Of a stretch of DNA of 64,000 nt, positions 12,931-25,926 are shown piece by piece (position 1 is the stretch's first letter; each line of letters starts with the position of its first letter). Source of the DNA: Arabidopsis thaliana (lineage: Eukaryota > Streptophyta > Magnoliopsida > Brassicales > Brassicaceae); NCBI RefSeq assembly GCF_000001735.4, contig NC_003074.8, positions 3,348,101 to 3,412,100 of the forward strand, written 5' to 3'. A program made the position numbers and the translations under genes. The notes under the pieces were generated by a model, which saw only the letters and a program-made list of their open reading frames with translations, did no database searches and was not told the DNA's origin.

Positions 12931-15900
12931 TCACACAGTGGTAGTTTTCTGATGGGAAGAAGAATCAGAGATTGGCATTCTTATCTTTGCAGATTCCTTC
13001 AACAAATCGAATGAAGAAAAGGAATGTGGCGGGAGAACAACGGTCATATCCTCCTCTGCCAACTCTAGCAAGCTTTCATGTGGTACAACCTGCAAATAAA
13101 AACCAATAAGAACATGGGAACACTCAGAATTTGTGATGATAATGATGTTTCTTCCATCTCTTGATTTTTACCTTCTCTGGCTGTGAGAAGGAATTTTCAT
13201 CCATCACATTGGTAGAGGTAAGTACTGTCTTCTTTGATCCCGAAACTCTCATCACGTTCGGGTCCAATCCAGTTACCAACACTTGCATATTTTCTGAGTT
13301 AGCTCCGAAGTTTACAGCCTGCAAATAACAGATTTTGAAACAGTTTTTTAGGGTCAATATCAGAGCTCCGGTTGAATCTTTCACTCGGTTTACCTTTATG
13401 CGTATGTAATCTTTGCCATTGTTTTTCCAAGAGATAGCAGATGCAACAAGAGAAGTAGAGTTTCCCTTGAGTGTTGAAGTGAGAAGAGTTGCTCCGCTTG
13501 ACTCTGCAAAAAACCGTTGAACCCAATAGCTAGGTGTTCCATATAGATGAGAGGAGTTGAAGACTATTGCATCAGGGTTCCACCTGAAACCAATTTAACA
13601 ATTTGAGATTATTGCCTTATCTTCCTGAGTAACCATTCGAACGGAAAAGTAAGTGAGAGATACCGTCTATCATTTGTGTTCACAAAGAGTGGAGCATAAC
13701 TTGCCATTTCAACAATGTCACTGCAAAAAGTCATAAGATGTTTAACTTATTTGATGTTTTTAGTTGAGATCAAAGCCTGGGAAGAGAAATTCAAAGGGAA
13801 CCTATTCTTTTCAAGACCAATGAGAAACGCAGCTTCTGCAAGAGAGGCAAGAAGGCTTCCTGTACCAGCATCTTTTCCAGTAACAGCATATTCACTGACA
13901 AAAGCCTGTAAACAAAGTTCACGAGTGAGTAAAACGCTGAAAGCTTCATCTTGTGTTTGTTGGAATTAAGTTTTGTTATAATCTATTACCGCACCTTTGG
14001 ACCTTTGCGTGAAGTGCGATCAAATTGATGATACATGGAAAACAAATTGCTAGCAGAAGTGTAAATCTGTGACAAAAAGGAAACACTTTTTTCAGGCGGA
14101 AGAGAGAACACAAGACAACGGTTACAGTTTCTGTCAAGATAGAAAATTTTACGTGATAGTCATAGTAATCAGCTGGGTGGTCGAGTGGATGAGAGGATCC
14201 ATCGCAGTTGGAGATGATTTTGATATCTGGATAGGCTTTCTTGATAGCATCATAGAACACAATGTAGTTTCCTGTAAAGTTGTAATCTCATTTAGTGTCA
14301 AAGATGCTCAACAAAAATCTAAGTCAAGATGTGATCATAGAGAAATGCAAAACCTCTGTAGTAAGTTTTCCCACAATCTTCATTTCCAATAGCAACGTAT
14401 TTAAGTTCAAAAGGTTCTTGGCGTCCCATTTTAGCTCGAACAGATCCCCAAGTAGAATTGGCATCTCCTCGGGCAAACTCGATACCGTCGAGTGCTTCCT
14501 GAAACAAAAAGAGGAGAAAGTTTTGGTTTTCCGGCTTCTTCACTAGTGAAACAGAGGAAGGTTTAGTAATCATACTTGAACAAAGGGCATGATACTGGCA
14601 GTTTCAACTTCATCATTGTGACTTATCCCTGCACAAAGTAAAAAATAAGGTTGACAGAATTGGAAGACAAAATGATATAAGTCAGTTACAACTAAGTTTT
14701 TGGAGAGTGAAAGAATACCGTTGTTAAACACCCATATCGGGGCTGCACCGATGTCTTCTGCCATCTGCAAGAATGTTCATTTAATATTCAATAACGAGCT
14801 TCGGGGATCATTATGTACTCAATAGAAAAGAAGAAGTCTCACTTGAAAGAACTCAAAGTGGCCAAGGCCATCATCGGTCCAATACTTCCAAACATCACCA
14901 AAATGGCCCGGTCTCTCTTCCCAAGGTCCTACGGTTTCTTTCCAGCGGAAGGCATTACTTAACCATTCACCCTCGACAAAACAACCACCTAAATTCACAA
15001 ATATCCAGAGTAAAGAATAGACTTTAGCTTATTTCATCTTAAGTCATGCTTTTTGTCATATTGAACTAAGAGGTACGTCTATGGATAGAATAAGTAACAA
15101 AAATGCTACTAGCCTTAAATAATACGTACCTGGGAACCGGATGAAACGGGGTTTTATATCGGCCATCATTTGGAAAAGATCGTTTCTAAAACCATGTCCC
15201 TGCAATCAACCAAAAAGATCGAGTATTTGATAGAGTTCTTCTTCCAATATTTTCTCTATTAGCAATCTGTAATCTTCCATCTCAAGGCTCTACAGGGAAT
15301 CAGAGAGAGCGAAAAAAGAACCTTGTGAGTATCCACTGGCATGGCCGAGACTTGGTCAATCCATATTGACCCTTTCTTGGTTGTTGTTAACTGAAGTCTT
15401 GCACTAGGATCGGTCGCTTTTGCCTCCAAAAGAACCTCTTTTTTAATCCATTTCGAAACATCAGAAGCAGAAGCTCTACATTGAAACAAATGAAAGCATA
15501 CAATTGAAACTTTCACACACTGAAACAGCAAAATAAACATATTCAGACTTAACTGAAGAATCTGAAATTATTTCTCACATGATCTTTTCAGAAGCAAGAG
15601 TCCGTGATCCATTCGAGCTCGTCAACGACACAGACAAATCGATATCACCAGTCGAACGCACATAAAGAGCCACCTTGTACTTCTTTCCTTCTTCAATATT
15701 CTAACAGAAGATAGAAAATGAATAAACAGCTAAACCCATGCTCTTGACACCGAGGGAAACAAAAAACCGAGCTGTAAAGTGTTCACAATTTGACACTCAC
15801 CATGCCCCAGTAACCAGGGTTATAAACTCCGACACCTCCCGATGGACAACCTTTGCTATCACAAAGCACATCCATTCTCAGTGCGATTTTATTCCGTTCA

Positions 15901-16473
15901 AAACATGATGAACGGTCTGTAGCTACATATATGGATGAATGATCACCAACAATGGACCATGGCCAAATATTAGAGGGTGTGTTTTGCCCACCAGCTTCAA
16001 ACCCTGGAAACCAAAGTTTTTCCTTAAAAGTTACTACCACATTTTTTCTCATCATGTAAAGAAAGAAAATGAAGCCAAACAACGATTGATTCCCATGGAT
16101 TTCAGTAGTAACAAGCTAAAAAAAACTAACCTCTGTTGCTAACAAGTTCGGCCCATAATCCACCGGCACCAGCATGGTTGATCTCCTATAATGAACATAG
16201 AGCATATAAAGTTTATGATTGATTTGAACACATTGCGTACATTGCAAAGATCTATTTGAGACCGTAACATTAACAAACCTCGAAGAAAATCCCAAATAGC
16301 GTTTCAGGAATGGGTCGTCCACCTCCATTAGAAGCATCTACTTGCAAAGTCACGGCTGGTTTTGGATCTTCTTGAGCATCAACAACACGAAGGCTTTGAT
16401 ACACAAAACAAGAGCCAAGGAGAAAAGAAAGCACACAAACACTTCTGAGCAACTTCCAAGACTCCATATCCAT
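12931..16473 (-). CDS. ASD1: Alpha-L-arabinofuranosidase 1 (GH51)
   Basis: Secreted GH51 enzyme that removes arabinofuranosyl residues from wall arabinans and arabinoxylans. I trace 17 coding exons, starting 16279-16473, 16131-16185, 15801-16003, 15579-15700 and 15322-15475, and ending 13172-13318 and 12931-13089. The start MDMESWKL leads into a signal peptide (VCVLSFLLGSCFVY). Family landmarks include HAGAGGLWAELV and AIGNEDCGK (acid/base Glu, exon near 14354-14498). The nucleophile Glu is in FVSEYAV (exon near 13800-13905). The C-terminus ends SSHQKTTTV. A 5'UTR intron is likely: donor near 17044, acceptor near 16503. Family length is about 678 aa and matches AT3G10740 (ARAF1) as recalled. 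Confidence 0.9.
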
Positions 16474-18700
16474 AATCACCACATCCAAATAAACCAAGAA
16501 CCTACATATAAGAGACATTTGTAGAAACATTGAATCCAATTCAGTTCAAGCCGTTGGATAATTTTTAAAAAAGCCTCAAAAGAAAGTACCAGCTACAAAA
16601 AGAAACTTATCAGTTTGTCTAGACCAAAAGGAAGACAAACACATGAGAATATATAGGACCCATTACTGTTTTTCTTGTCCTCATTGGAACTGCAACAAGG
16701 CAGAGTCTTTCTCAATTTAAGATATGATGCCAAAGCTATAAAATAAGGCTATGATAGAAAATGACAAATCTTGTTGCAAATCAAGAGTGGCTTCAATCTC
16801 AACTCATAAAGTCAAAACCTTCAGACATTAAATCACAAATGGCTTCAAGAACTAAACCAGACAGATACAGAGAAACTAAAATTTCTCAAATTCAGAGGCA
16901 AAGGTGTGATCTTTTCAGAGAATCTCTCAAATCATGGTCATAAAGTATAGAGCTTTGATAAGCAAAGAATAAGAATCATGACATAAACAAGAGAATGCAC
17001 AATGAAGAAACCCGAATTGGAATCAACAAGAAATAGAAACAAACCTCTGGAATCAAAGACAATGGATTGATGGAAACGAGACAAGAATTGGGTGAAGGAA
17101 TCAGACAGAGGAGGAGTGGAGGTATAAGAATGTTTATTTGGATATTGCTTGCTTAGAGTATGAGACAAAAATCTTAAATATTGCTTTCACGTTTGATCGA
17201 ATTGCTTGTTTCCGTGGAAGAAGTGGAAGTTGATTAGAAGCGACGACTACTGAACGAACCTCGTTCCACCTGTTCATCTATCGCTTATTTTCTCTTTTTC
17301 TTTTTTGGATAAAGATGTTTCTCCACTTTGGATAATGCTATTATTAATTCTTTGCTGAAATTTGGATAAGGATAATAATTTTTTCATACACCTACCATAC
17401 CAAATCATTTGGTTGCATGTCTTCAACGGAATCGGAGGAACTGTTTTTTGTTTGGTTTGTTTTTTTAAGCAGAAGATCTCGGATTGAATCCACACTAATC
17501 TCCGGATCTTAATTTGGTTAGGAATTTTTTTATATACATGTGTGGTTAAATGCCTAAGTGGGTTAGGATAACCATAATGTCTCATTCTCTCATTTGAGAG
17601 ATACTAATAAACATGCTATAATGATTGTGTTTGGTACATCTACATCTAAACTTCTATCTCAAAGGTTTTCTACATAATCTCAGCTTAAAATAATAAAATC
17701 CATGGAGATGTAGAAACACTAGTTAGTTCGACACCAGGGCTTCTAACCTATTGTTGTGTTTGCACATTAAACAGTGTCAAGAACATGTTGTCCTATGAGA
17801 AATAATCACGTCCAATTTCCTTCGAAGTTAACCACGAGAAATTAGCTATTTATGTTCGTTCTTCAATACCATATTTTTGTTCTTTCGAATTGATACGATA
17901 TTTAACAAAATTTTGTTCTGTTAAGTTTATCTCTTTGAAAGGTATCAAAACCTTACTGGACCACGAATTCACCATTCAGAAAACAAATCTGGATTTGCAA
18001 AAAAAAAAAAAAGAAGGAAGTCTGCAAGTCTAGAACAATAATCACACGCATCTGTGACTTTAGATGCCCTTGTTCAGAGCAAGATCTGGAATAAGAAAAA
18101 TCAACAGTTATGCTCTGTAGTGAGGATCTAGTTTTGAGCGAGATCCAAGAAAAAAAGAAATCAGCAGTCAGTAAAATCAAACAACAAACATGAAACATTT
18201 ACACGCTCGTAGCATCTCAACAAAATCTCCACGACATCATCACGGTATTGCTTTGTCTACATTTGGGAAAGAGCAATGGCGTCATCACTTTTTCCAAAAT
18301 TGTAGACAAAGAAGCACAGAGATGACGTGTTACTCTTCTTCTGCAGTCGCTAGCCCTCTAATCTAAAGTCTCTGCAAGTACTTGTGTTTACTTTATAGGA
18401 TGCTTATCTAGGGTATACAATCTAGAAACCCTAGAAGAATCTAAAGTAAAGCCGCCGCTAAAGGAAGACAGAGACAATACCCGAAATAGAGTGTTGACCA
18501 AACATGGACTTAAGCCCAACTTGTTTAAAAAGCCCAATGTACAATGACACAATTCCTTTTTCTAAACATATTCGAGTTTCAACTTGTTTTAAAAGGCCTA
18601 GCCCAATACTAACTTATCTTGCTACGGAAGAATGTTAACTCGCCTCTATCTACGTAATCAAACTAGGGCTTTCTTATTCTGACGAACAAGATCTTAAAGG
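16474..18700. other. Long intergenic region with ASD1 leader
   Basis: Bases 16474-17100 probably hold the ASD1 5'UTR and its intron. The rest is AT-rich. It contains a small hairpin (18251-18311) and, at about 18420-18620, a telo-box-like AAACCCTAGA plus several AGCCCAA/GGCCTAGCCCA motifs, a promoter-like set just upstream of the decayed FBD gene. No coding gene recognised. Confidence 0.5.
18251..18311. repeat. Short hairpin-forming inverted repeat
   Basis: The 20-base left arm 18251-18270 (CTTTGTCTACA...) pairs with 18291-18311 with one mismatch and one bulge, leaving a 20-base loop. Confidence 0.7.
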
Positions 18701-20259
18701 ATGTCATCAGAAGCGGAGATCTATCGGAAAAAATTTAAACGAGCTGTCTGACAGGATCAGTGCCTTGCCTGACGATTTCTGTTGCATATACTGTGTCTAA
18801 TCCCAACAAAAGATGCGGTGACCACCATGATTTTGTCGAAACGATGGCGTTTTCTCTGGACGATGTTGCCTAAACTCGAGTACACAGAAAGCAACGAAGG
18901 CGGAAAGAGTATTTGGGACTTGCTAGAAAAGTCATTGCAACTACACAAGGCACCTTCAGTAGAAAGCTTGCGTATCATGCTTGGTCCACAATGTCCTGTT
19001 GATGTAGATGTCGGAAAGTGGGTCTCGAATGCAGTTGACCGGTACGTTAGAGAGCTAACCCTAAGTCTTAGTTTTCTCTCAGATCCTGCCAGTAAGAGGC
19101 TTTACACCAGCAAAACGCTTGTGAAATTGAATCTTATGGGCAAGATTCTTGTTGATGTTCCTTCCGCGGCTTGCCTCCCGTCCCTTCAATCGCTGCTCCT
19201 TGTCAATGTGGTGTATAAAGACCAAGATTCTCATGTTAGGCTTTTATTGAGTTGCCCTGTTCTCAGATATTTGTTGGTGATCCGAAATAAGAGTGACAAT
19301 GTGACAAGGTTCATTGATTCGCAATCACTTGAAAAAAATGGTTCTGGTAGGTCATTGGTTATAGATTCCCCGGGATTAAATTACCTTAGCATCATTGACT
19401 CTTTAGGAGGCAATTTCTCCATCCAGAATATGCCATGCCTTGAAAAGGCCATCGTTTCCCTCTGTGGTTTTTACCCGAATGACAAGTTTCTGACATCTTT
19501 CTCCTCTGTCAAGTATCTCTATTTGGCTCATATCAAGGTAATTAACCAACCATTTTGATACCCTTCTCTCGTAATATATCTTATTTTCTTCGTGATACTA
19601 TCGCTGCGTTTAATTACTTATGTTGTGTTCTGCTTCGTTCAAGTGCAGGTTGCGAGTTGTAGCACCATTAACTTCTCTCGGCTCATAGAGTTTCAGTTGT
19701 ATCCTTCTTCCTCAGAGTATTGGATGGAGCCACTTATGCTTTTGCTTCATAATGCTCCTAAACTAAAAGCTCTTCTAATTTTTCTCTTCTACTTTTTCTC
19801 CCTTCTCTCCTTCTCTTCTACTTTTTCTCCCTTCTCTCATACCTTTTTTTTTTAATTTTTTTTTTCTTTTTTTGGGTATCTTATTGAGATACTTCCAATG
19901 GAGATGCTATTAGGATCAACTCTGTAAATATCTCTCTTGAAACGTGTTTAATTAGAATTCTTCCTTCTCAGCCTTTTATTGATCATGTTCCACTTTCTTG
20001 GAACCAACCAAGTTCTGTACCGCGATGCGTGTTGTCTCACCTTGAGATCTTGGAGTGGAAACTCTTTGAAGGAAGGAGAGAAGAGAAACAACTTCTGGCT
20101 TACATCCTCGAAAACTCTGAAGTCTTTGAAGACGGTGGAAATCTCACTGATACCTTTCACGAATGTTGAAGAGAAAAAGAAGATAAGGGAAGAGTTAGAG
20201 TCTATGTATAGGGTTTCAGCATCATCGCAGCTTCTGCTCAATATGCGATATATGTAGAA
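18701..20259 (+). pseudogene. F-box/FBD/LRR gene, decayed
   Basis: Remnant of an F-box-LRR-FBD substrate adaptor for SCF ubiquitin ligase. An ATG at 18701 leads to a stop at 18749. The F-box start (DRISALPDD, from 18750) is in another frame and is lost one base short near 18777. The main body (IPTKDAVTTMILSKRW, leucine-rich part) then runs open to a donor at 19537|38. The second exon from 19649 reads to KALLI at 19780. It resumes as DHVPLSWNQPSS at 19981 after a 200-bp interruption without splice-site consensus. A further one-base shift near 20115 separates LAYILENS from SLKTVEISLIPF. Translation ends at RYM, 20259. Corresponds to AT3G10750, remembered as an FBD-family locus. A transcript could still make a truncated product. 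Confidence 0.8.
19782..19838. repeat. 29-bp tandem duplication (pyrimidine tract)
   Basis: Two adjacent copies, 19782-19810 and 19811-19838, of a 29-base C/T-rich unit (TTCTCTTCTACTTTTTCTCC...). They lie at the left end of the sequence interrupting the FBD gene. Confidence 0.9.
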
Positions 20260-21713
20260 ATTGAAAAATGAGCACTATTCAGCCGGAAGAAGATCCACTA
20301 CGTTCCTTGTAAAGATTCATCATATTATCATGTCTGGTCCAACCTCAAAATCCATTTCTTAGATGATAATAATATTCTTCTTGGAAGGACGGCTAGCTAG
20401 CTGCTTGATGGTAATTAATATTCTCCTTCTCTATCTCGCTAATTTGCTAGCTTACTAATTGTTTTCATGGTATTTTGCCAATTCTTCATTTTACGATTCT
20501 TATGATATGCAGACGATTGATGGTCTGTCTTTTCATAAATAGATGCACATCTTCTAAGCAAGCAAATATGTTTTGACTTTTGAGATAAAGAATATCAAAT
20601 GACTTTGTTTTTGGTATCTTTACAAGGAATGGATCAATAATCAGAGAGTTAATAACTTTTTCATTGTTGTTAAACCAAAAGATGATGATATTAATGACTA
20701 TTCTTTTTAATATGTTTTCAGTTTCATCAATTTTGAATATTCATATTATATCATTGAATGTTCTTGTCTTTGCTTGCAAGCGAAACCAAAACTGGGCCTT
20801 CAAATTTCTCTAAAAACATAATTATTTATTGACAATGACATGCTAACAGTATCACGCATTTCTATACTATGTTCTAACTACATAAAATAGACTATAGAAG
20901 AAAACTGAATAAAAGAAATATGTTAAGCCAAGTATACACGTTTTTATTGCCAAAGATTGTTGATGTTATTATGTTTCCAAAGTCCAAAATAACACACCGA
21001 GTCATCATAACTTATACACTGATCAACATTAGTAAATCATTCTTCTCTTTATCTTGATCAGTGTCTTAATCAAAGATTAGTAGTAGATTTTAGTTTATTA
21101 GAATACTTTCCATTTTGGAGTCTCACATCCAATTAAAAAAAGGCAATCAAAAGAAAGGATCAAACCAAACCAGTTGAAGTGGTTCAGGTTCACTTCATCG
21201 ATTCTAAAGTGGACAACACGCGCCAAAAGTTATCGTCGGTCGAGTCTTGACATGATTGAAATCTCCCAAAAAACTATGTAATAAAATTGAAAAATAATAA
21301 TCAGAACTCTCAAATAAAATGTAGATTTGGTAAAGTACTCTCATCATAAATTAAAGATTGAAAAAGCTGAGAGTACCCAAAAAAAAAAAAAAAAAAAAAG
21401 CTAAAGATCCACCTCGAACTTCTCTCCATCTTTCTCAATCATCATCTAATTCTCAGATTCCGTTTCCTTCTTCCTTTTTCCTCTTCCTCTTCAAGCCACA
21501 AAGACTCATAAAAATCCAACCTTTTTCTCATTTCCTCTGTTAAATTTTTCCTGAAAAGTTTATTCCTTTTTCTACAGATCGAATTTCGTAGTTCTCACCT
21601 CACTGAATCTGTTACTTTCTCTATAATCTAAATCTTCAAAAATGTTTCTGGTTTTGTGAAATCAACACTTAAAAACTCGAGCTTTTACCTCCTCTGTTTT
21701 TTCAAAGATAAAA
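20260..21713. other. Intergenic and 5'UTR of the GARP gene
   Basis: AT-rich. The last 350 bp is the probable leader of the GARP factor. It includes a 21-base A run (21379-21399), CT-rich sequence, and a five-codon upstream frame (ATGTTTCTGGTTTTGTGA at about 21641) before the main start. The rest shows no gene. Confidence 0.5.
21379..21399. repeat. Poly(A) tract (21 A)
   Basis: Homopolymer in the presumed leader of the GARP gene; likely length-variable. Confidence 0.95.
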
Positions 21714-22721
21714 ATGAGAGAAGACGATTCAGACTGGTTCGCAAGATGGGAAGAAGAACTTCCATCACCAGAAGAGCTCATGCCAATATCACAATCTCTA
21801 ATCTCACCCGATCTAGCTCTAGCCTTCGATATACGAACCCCAAATCACGGAAACGGAAACTCAAACCAACCTCATCATCATCATCATCACCAAACCACAC
21901 CTCCTACACCGTCTCAGCTTCAGCTTCCATCTTCTCAAGCCAATTCCTCAGCCGAATTCGCTGCAGATTCAGCAGATCTAGGCTCCGGAGGAGCTGCCGG
22001 AGACGAACCAGCTCGGACTTTAAAACGACCTCGTCTTGTCTGGACACCGCAGCTGCATAAACGTTTCGTTGATGCTGTTGCGCATTTAGGGATTAAGAAC
22101 GCAGTTCCTAAAACGATTATGCAGCTTATGAGTGTTGATGGTTTAACTAGAGAAAACGTTGCGAGTCATTTGCAAAAGTATAGACTTTATCTTAAGAGAA
22201 TGCAAGGTTTGTCTTCTGGTGGTGGTGCTGGTTCAGATCCAGCTACTGATCGTCTTTTCGCTAGCTCTCCTGTTCCTGCTCACTTTCTTCATCCTAATCG
22301 TGTTCCCAGTTCTGATCATTTCATGCCGTCTTTTGTTCCTATTGCTACTCTTCAACAACAACAACAAATGGCTGCTGCTGCGGCCGCTGCTGCAGCAGCT
22401 AATCCTCATTTACAACCGCCTCAGTTCCACCGTCAAATCGCAGCTGCGCATTTTGGTTCACCGACTAATGGTGGATTCAGTTCACCGACGAGTAATGGAC
22501 AGTTTGGATCACCGACTAGTAATGGATTTGGATCACCGACGACTAATGGGAAGTTTGATCCTTCGTTCTTGGCGGTGAGGCAAACGCAGCAGCAACCAAT
22601 TCAGAGAATGTCTACACCATCATTGCATAGTCCAGTTAGTAATTACGTTGAGGATTTGGAATCTGCAAACGCTAATGGAGGGAGAACTGTCTTAACTTTA
22701 TTCCCAACTCGAGACGATTAA
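21714..22721 (+). CDS. GARP (MYB-like) transcription factor
   Basis: Intronless 335-aa nuclear DNA-binding protein of the LUX/PCL1-related GARP group. It opens with an acidic segment ([21 protein letters not shown], in part), then a His run (about residues 53-58). The single GARP repeat is at about 102-165: [23 protein letters not shown] and the signature [12 protein letters not shown]. The C-terminal half has low-complexity segments: QQQQQM, a run of 11 Ala broken by none, and three FGSPTSNG-like repeats (about 262-290). It ends [14 protein letters not shown] itself differs at the N-terminus, so this is a paralogue (AT3G10760 as recalled), not LUX. The 3'UTR may contain an intron (about 22740-22817). 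Confidence 0.9.
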   Translation: MREDDSDWFARWEEELPSPEELMPISQSLISPDLALAFDIRTPNHGNGNSNQPHHHHHHQTTPPTPSQLQLPSSQANSSAEFAADSADLGSGGAAGDEPARTLKRPRLVWTPQLHKRFVDAVAHLGIKNAVPKTIMQLMSVDGLTRENVASHLQKYRLYLKRMQGLSSGGGAGSDPATDRLFASSPVPAHFLHPNRVPSSDHFMPSFVPIATLQQQQQMAAAAAAAAAANPHLQPPQFHRQIAAAHFGSPTNGGFSSPTSNGQFGSPTSNGFGSPTTNGKFDPSFLAVRQTQQQPIQRMSTPSLHSPVSNYVEDLESANANGGRTVLTLFPTRDD

Positions 22722-24360
22722 AAAGTCATTATCTTTCCGGTAATACTTCATCAAGATTCTGATTGTTGACCCTTTTTGTATTTGTGAACCATAGCTTGCT
22801 TTGTTGATTTATGTCAGGTTACTAGATGTTCAAAATGTCTCTGCAGTCATCAAGAACATGAGTCAGCTGATCGTTCTTGTGCATCGGTTTTATCCGGTGG
22901 CGTTTACTCTGTGCAGTCTTATCAGTTTAACATTGATACAATCCAGCGTCAATGTGTGGTCAAGTTCTGTATCTGAAGCTCAAGCACCTTCAGGTCAAGG
23001 CTTGTATTAACCCTTGTAGCTTTCTTGTGTAAGATTAATGTAAAGATGAGTTTACTTTTGAACGTACATCCGTACGAACAAACTCAAGATTGGAAAAAAG
23101 AATGAAAAAAACAAAAACTTACTTCACAATGTTCTTTGCTTTCCCATTTTGTTGTAGATTTGTTCTTAAAGCTGAGTTTAGCTGAGTTTGGTTGTAGCCT
23201 TTTACACTGAAAGTATATTGGAATTGCTGAAACTGTTTATTCAGTCACCTTTTTAACTCCATATATTATAAGGTTTTGATTTACAAGAATCAATGATGCA
23301 ATAGTACAATGTGAAAATGATCATGAAGGAGACCAATAAGCAAAAGAGACAAAGACAATGGGAAGGCAGAATCAGAATGAAGAGGATCTGATGCTCTTAC
23401 ATCCTTAATCATACCCCAACTTATTCACTACTACCAATTATAAATAAAGTCGCAATACTATATGGAATCATTGAAGGGACCAAACCCAAATAAAGTTATA
23501 TAGACTTATTTTTAGCTTTTATAATGAACGTTTAAATAATTTAGGAGATGAGTGATTTAAAGCAATGGTGGTGGGTTCATAGCTGGCATGTCCTGATCTT
23601 GTCTCTCCCAAGTCTGACCCCATCCCTTTTTTTTCTTCCTTTACAAAAAAAAGAATGTAAATTAAAGTTTTATTTATTCTGAAATAGACTTTTTGTTGAA
23701 CTCGTTAATCGTTATATCAACTCTCTTTTACGGTTATTCACGTAAAGAGTGTGTATTACGATTATTTAATCTTGTAATGACCAAATCAAAGTACAAATAA
23801 TATATTAAATAATTTTATAACTCTTGATTGGTTCTTTTCCCATAAGTCTAATCTTAAATATTAAATCCAAAAACATTGTTGATTGCCAATCCAAATTTAT
23901 CCCCAAGTCTCTAATCGAATCTTGTGATTTGAGACCATCGGTCAAAGAAGTGATTTATCAGGAATTTTGGGAAAGTGTCTTCGTCTCTACAAACTTAGAA
24001 AAGGACCCTTCATGCCTTCACCACCTCATGTTCTTCTTTTATGTAACGAAAAACAATCATTTTCCATTTTTTAAAATATAGTAGCATTTAAGAATCTAGT
24101 TCCAATTTCCTTTGACAATTTACTTCACCATAAGAGGAAAAGCTATCATCAAAGATTTGGTTTCTGTCTCGTCGTCTCTGAAGCTCATTCAAAGTTCGAT
24201 AATAATATAATTCAGAGATATAAAAAAGTAGATGTCTTGTTTGTTATATAAGAAAGAAGTAGCCATTGTTCGGAACAGAACAGGGAGCTCCTAAAGGCTA
24301 ATATCTATAGAATCTGCTTTTCATTACAGACATTGAAGTACTCAAACACTACTCTTGCTG
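22722..24360. other. 3' flank of GARP gene and intergenic
   Basis: Bases up to about 23050 look like 3'UTR, with a possible UTR intron. The remainder is AT-rich. Short open frames (e.g. 23824-24081) lack features and are not called. Bases 24290-24360 are probably the R3H gene's 3'UTR. Confidence 0.5.
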
Positions 24361-25926
24361 TCAGGGATTACTTGCAGAAGGATACCTGCAGTGCAAATGA
24401 CGAGTAAGCAAACACTAGATTTTGAGATAACCAATCAAATGGCGGATTAACAACAGTTTAGTATCAGCAAACCTGTAAAGATTTGTGTCTGAGCCGTTCA
24501 ACGGCTGTGCATAGTTCATAACGGGTGAGTTTGGCCACGGTGTATATGAAGCCACGTTATGAGTAAAGGGACTCAAAGCAGGGTTAAGCGGATGCCCATA
24601 GTTTAGGTTGGCTTGATGACCTCTTGGCATATGCGGGAAAAACCCATCGTGAAACGGAATATGGATTGGCATTGGACTGAAGCTTTGGCCAGACGGCATA
24701 ACCCTAACGTACCTACGAACAAGAAAAAGACCTTTAGATTTAAGAGTGAACACCAATTAGTTTTGTTGAATATCACCATTAAAGAGATTGAAAGGTTTAC
24801 CTGTAGGCCGGATCCACGACATACCTGTCATAGCTCCTGTCATAATCCGGGTCATATCGATCTTTCTCTCTATCTCTGATAATGGCTACTCGAGAAGTCC
24901 GTCCAGAGTCTCGAGTAACAGCATCGACAGGACTATTATTAACCGCCACTTCAGTCTCATTCCGGTTTATACATGTGTTTCTCACTTCAAGAGAGGGAGG
25001 TCGTAGTGATGAAGAATCTTCAGAGTCGGAACTGCTAGGACTATTAAAGATCCGAGCGCGAGCTTTATCATACTCTTCCTTTCTCTCCTCAACACTTCTC
25101 AAAAGATTCTGCTGTACTCCTGATCCGCTACCCCCACAACCAGATCCTCTCTTGGGTCTAGGCTTGATAGCGATTTTGAAACCCTCGGGTCTACCATTCT
25201 CAGGTTGTTTCACAGGGATTTCGGATAAGCAGACATAAGGAAATCTACTTTCCGCTGTCTTCGTCACGAGGATTCTGTTATCGGATCCATCTCCTGCACC
25301 AGTACCATTGTCCAAAGCCATGGTTACTAGTCCATAATGCTGAGCAACTCGATGTGCAGCAAGACGCAGGTACGATGTTGGAAAAGGCGGGAATTCGAAC
25401 TGAAGCTGCTCAGGGTTTTGAAAGAACTTCTGTATATCAAGCTCCATTCGCAAAACTAAAGAAACACACACCAACCAACAAAAAAAGAAGCAACCTTTTA
25501 AGCACCCATCAACCACATTTTAAGAGAATCTTTCCAGATACAGTAATTAAACTCTAACATGTTCATGAGGATTCAGATTGAGCTAAAAAGACAAGTGATT
25601 ATGATTTGGGTCATAGAGCAATCAAGAGGATTGGTAATAGTCATGGATCTAATCAAACCCTAATTACCAAAACATTAACTATAATTGAACCAAACACAGG
25701 ATCGAGAATTAGAGAAACTCATAATTGTCCCCCAATTCTATGAAACCCTAGAAAAGTACCAGGAAATGAAATGACCAAAATCAGATCAAACACAACAGAG
25801 AGAAAGCAAAATCGAATCGTGGGAAAGAGAGAAAATTGACTAACTGGTGAGACGATGACGAGGATTTTGAAGAGCCTCGACCAGAAAAGGATCCACCATA
25901 GCTTCCTTCTCGGTCATAGAAGCCAT
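24361..25926 (-). CDS. R3H-SUZ single-stranded nucleic-acid-binding protein
   Basis: Predicted RNA or ssDNA binder. Four exons, 25845-25926, 24801-25455, 24473-24712 and 24361-24385, total 1,002 nt and 333 aa. The start is MASMTEKEAMVDPFLVEAL, whose VDPFLVEALQNPRHRLTILR block is the family N-terminus. The R3H domain follows (about residues 26-95) with the Arg-x3-His signature in YLRLAAHRVAQHYGL. A SUZ-like basic region (about 140-175, RSVEERKEEYDKARARIF) follows. The tail is rich in Arg/Asp/Tyr, then Pro/His, and ends RYPSASNP. The last coding exon is only 25 bases. Target RNAs are unknown. AT3G10770 as recalled. Confidence 0.88.
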
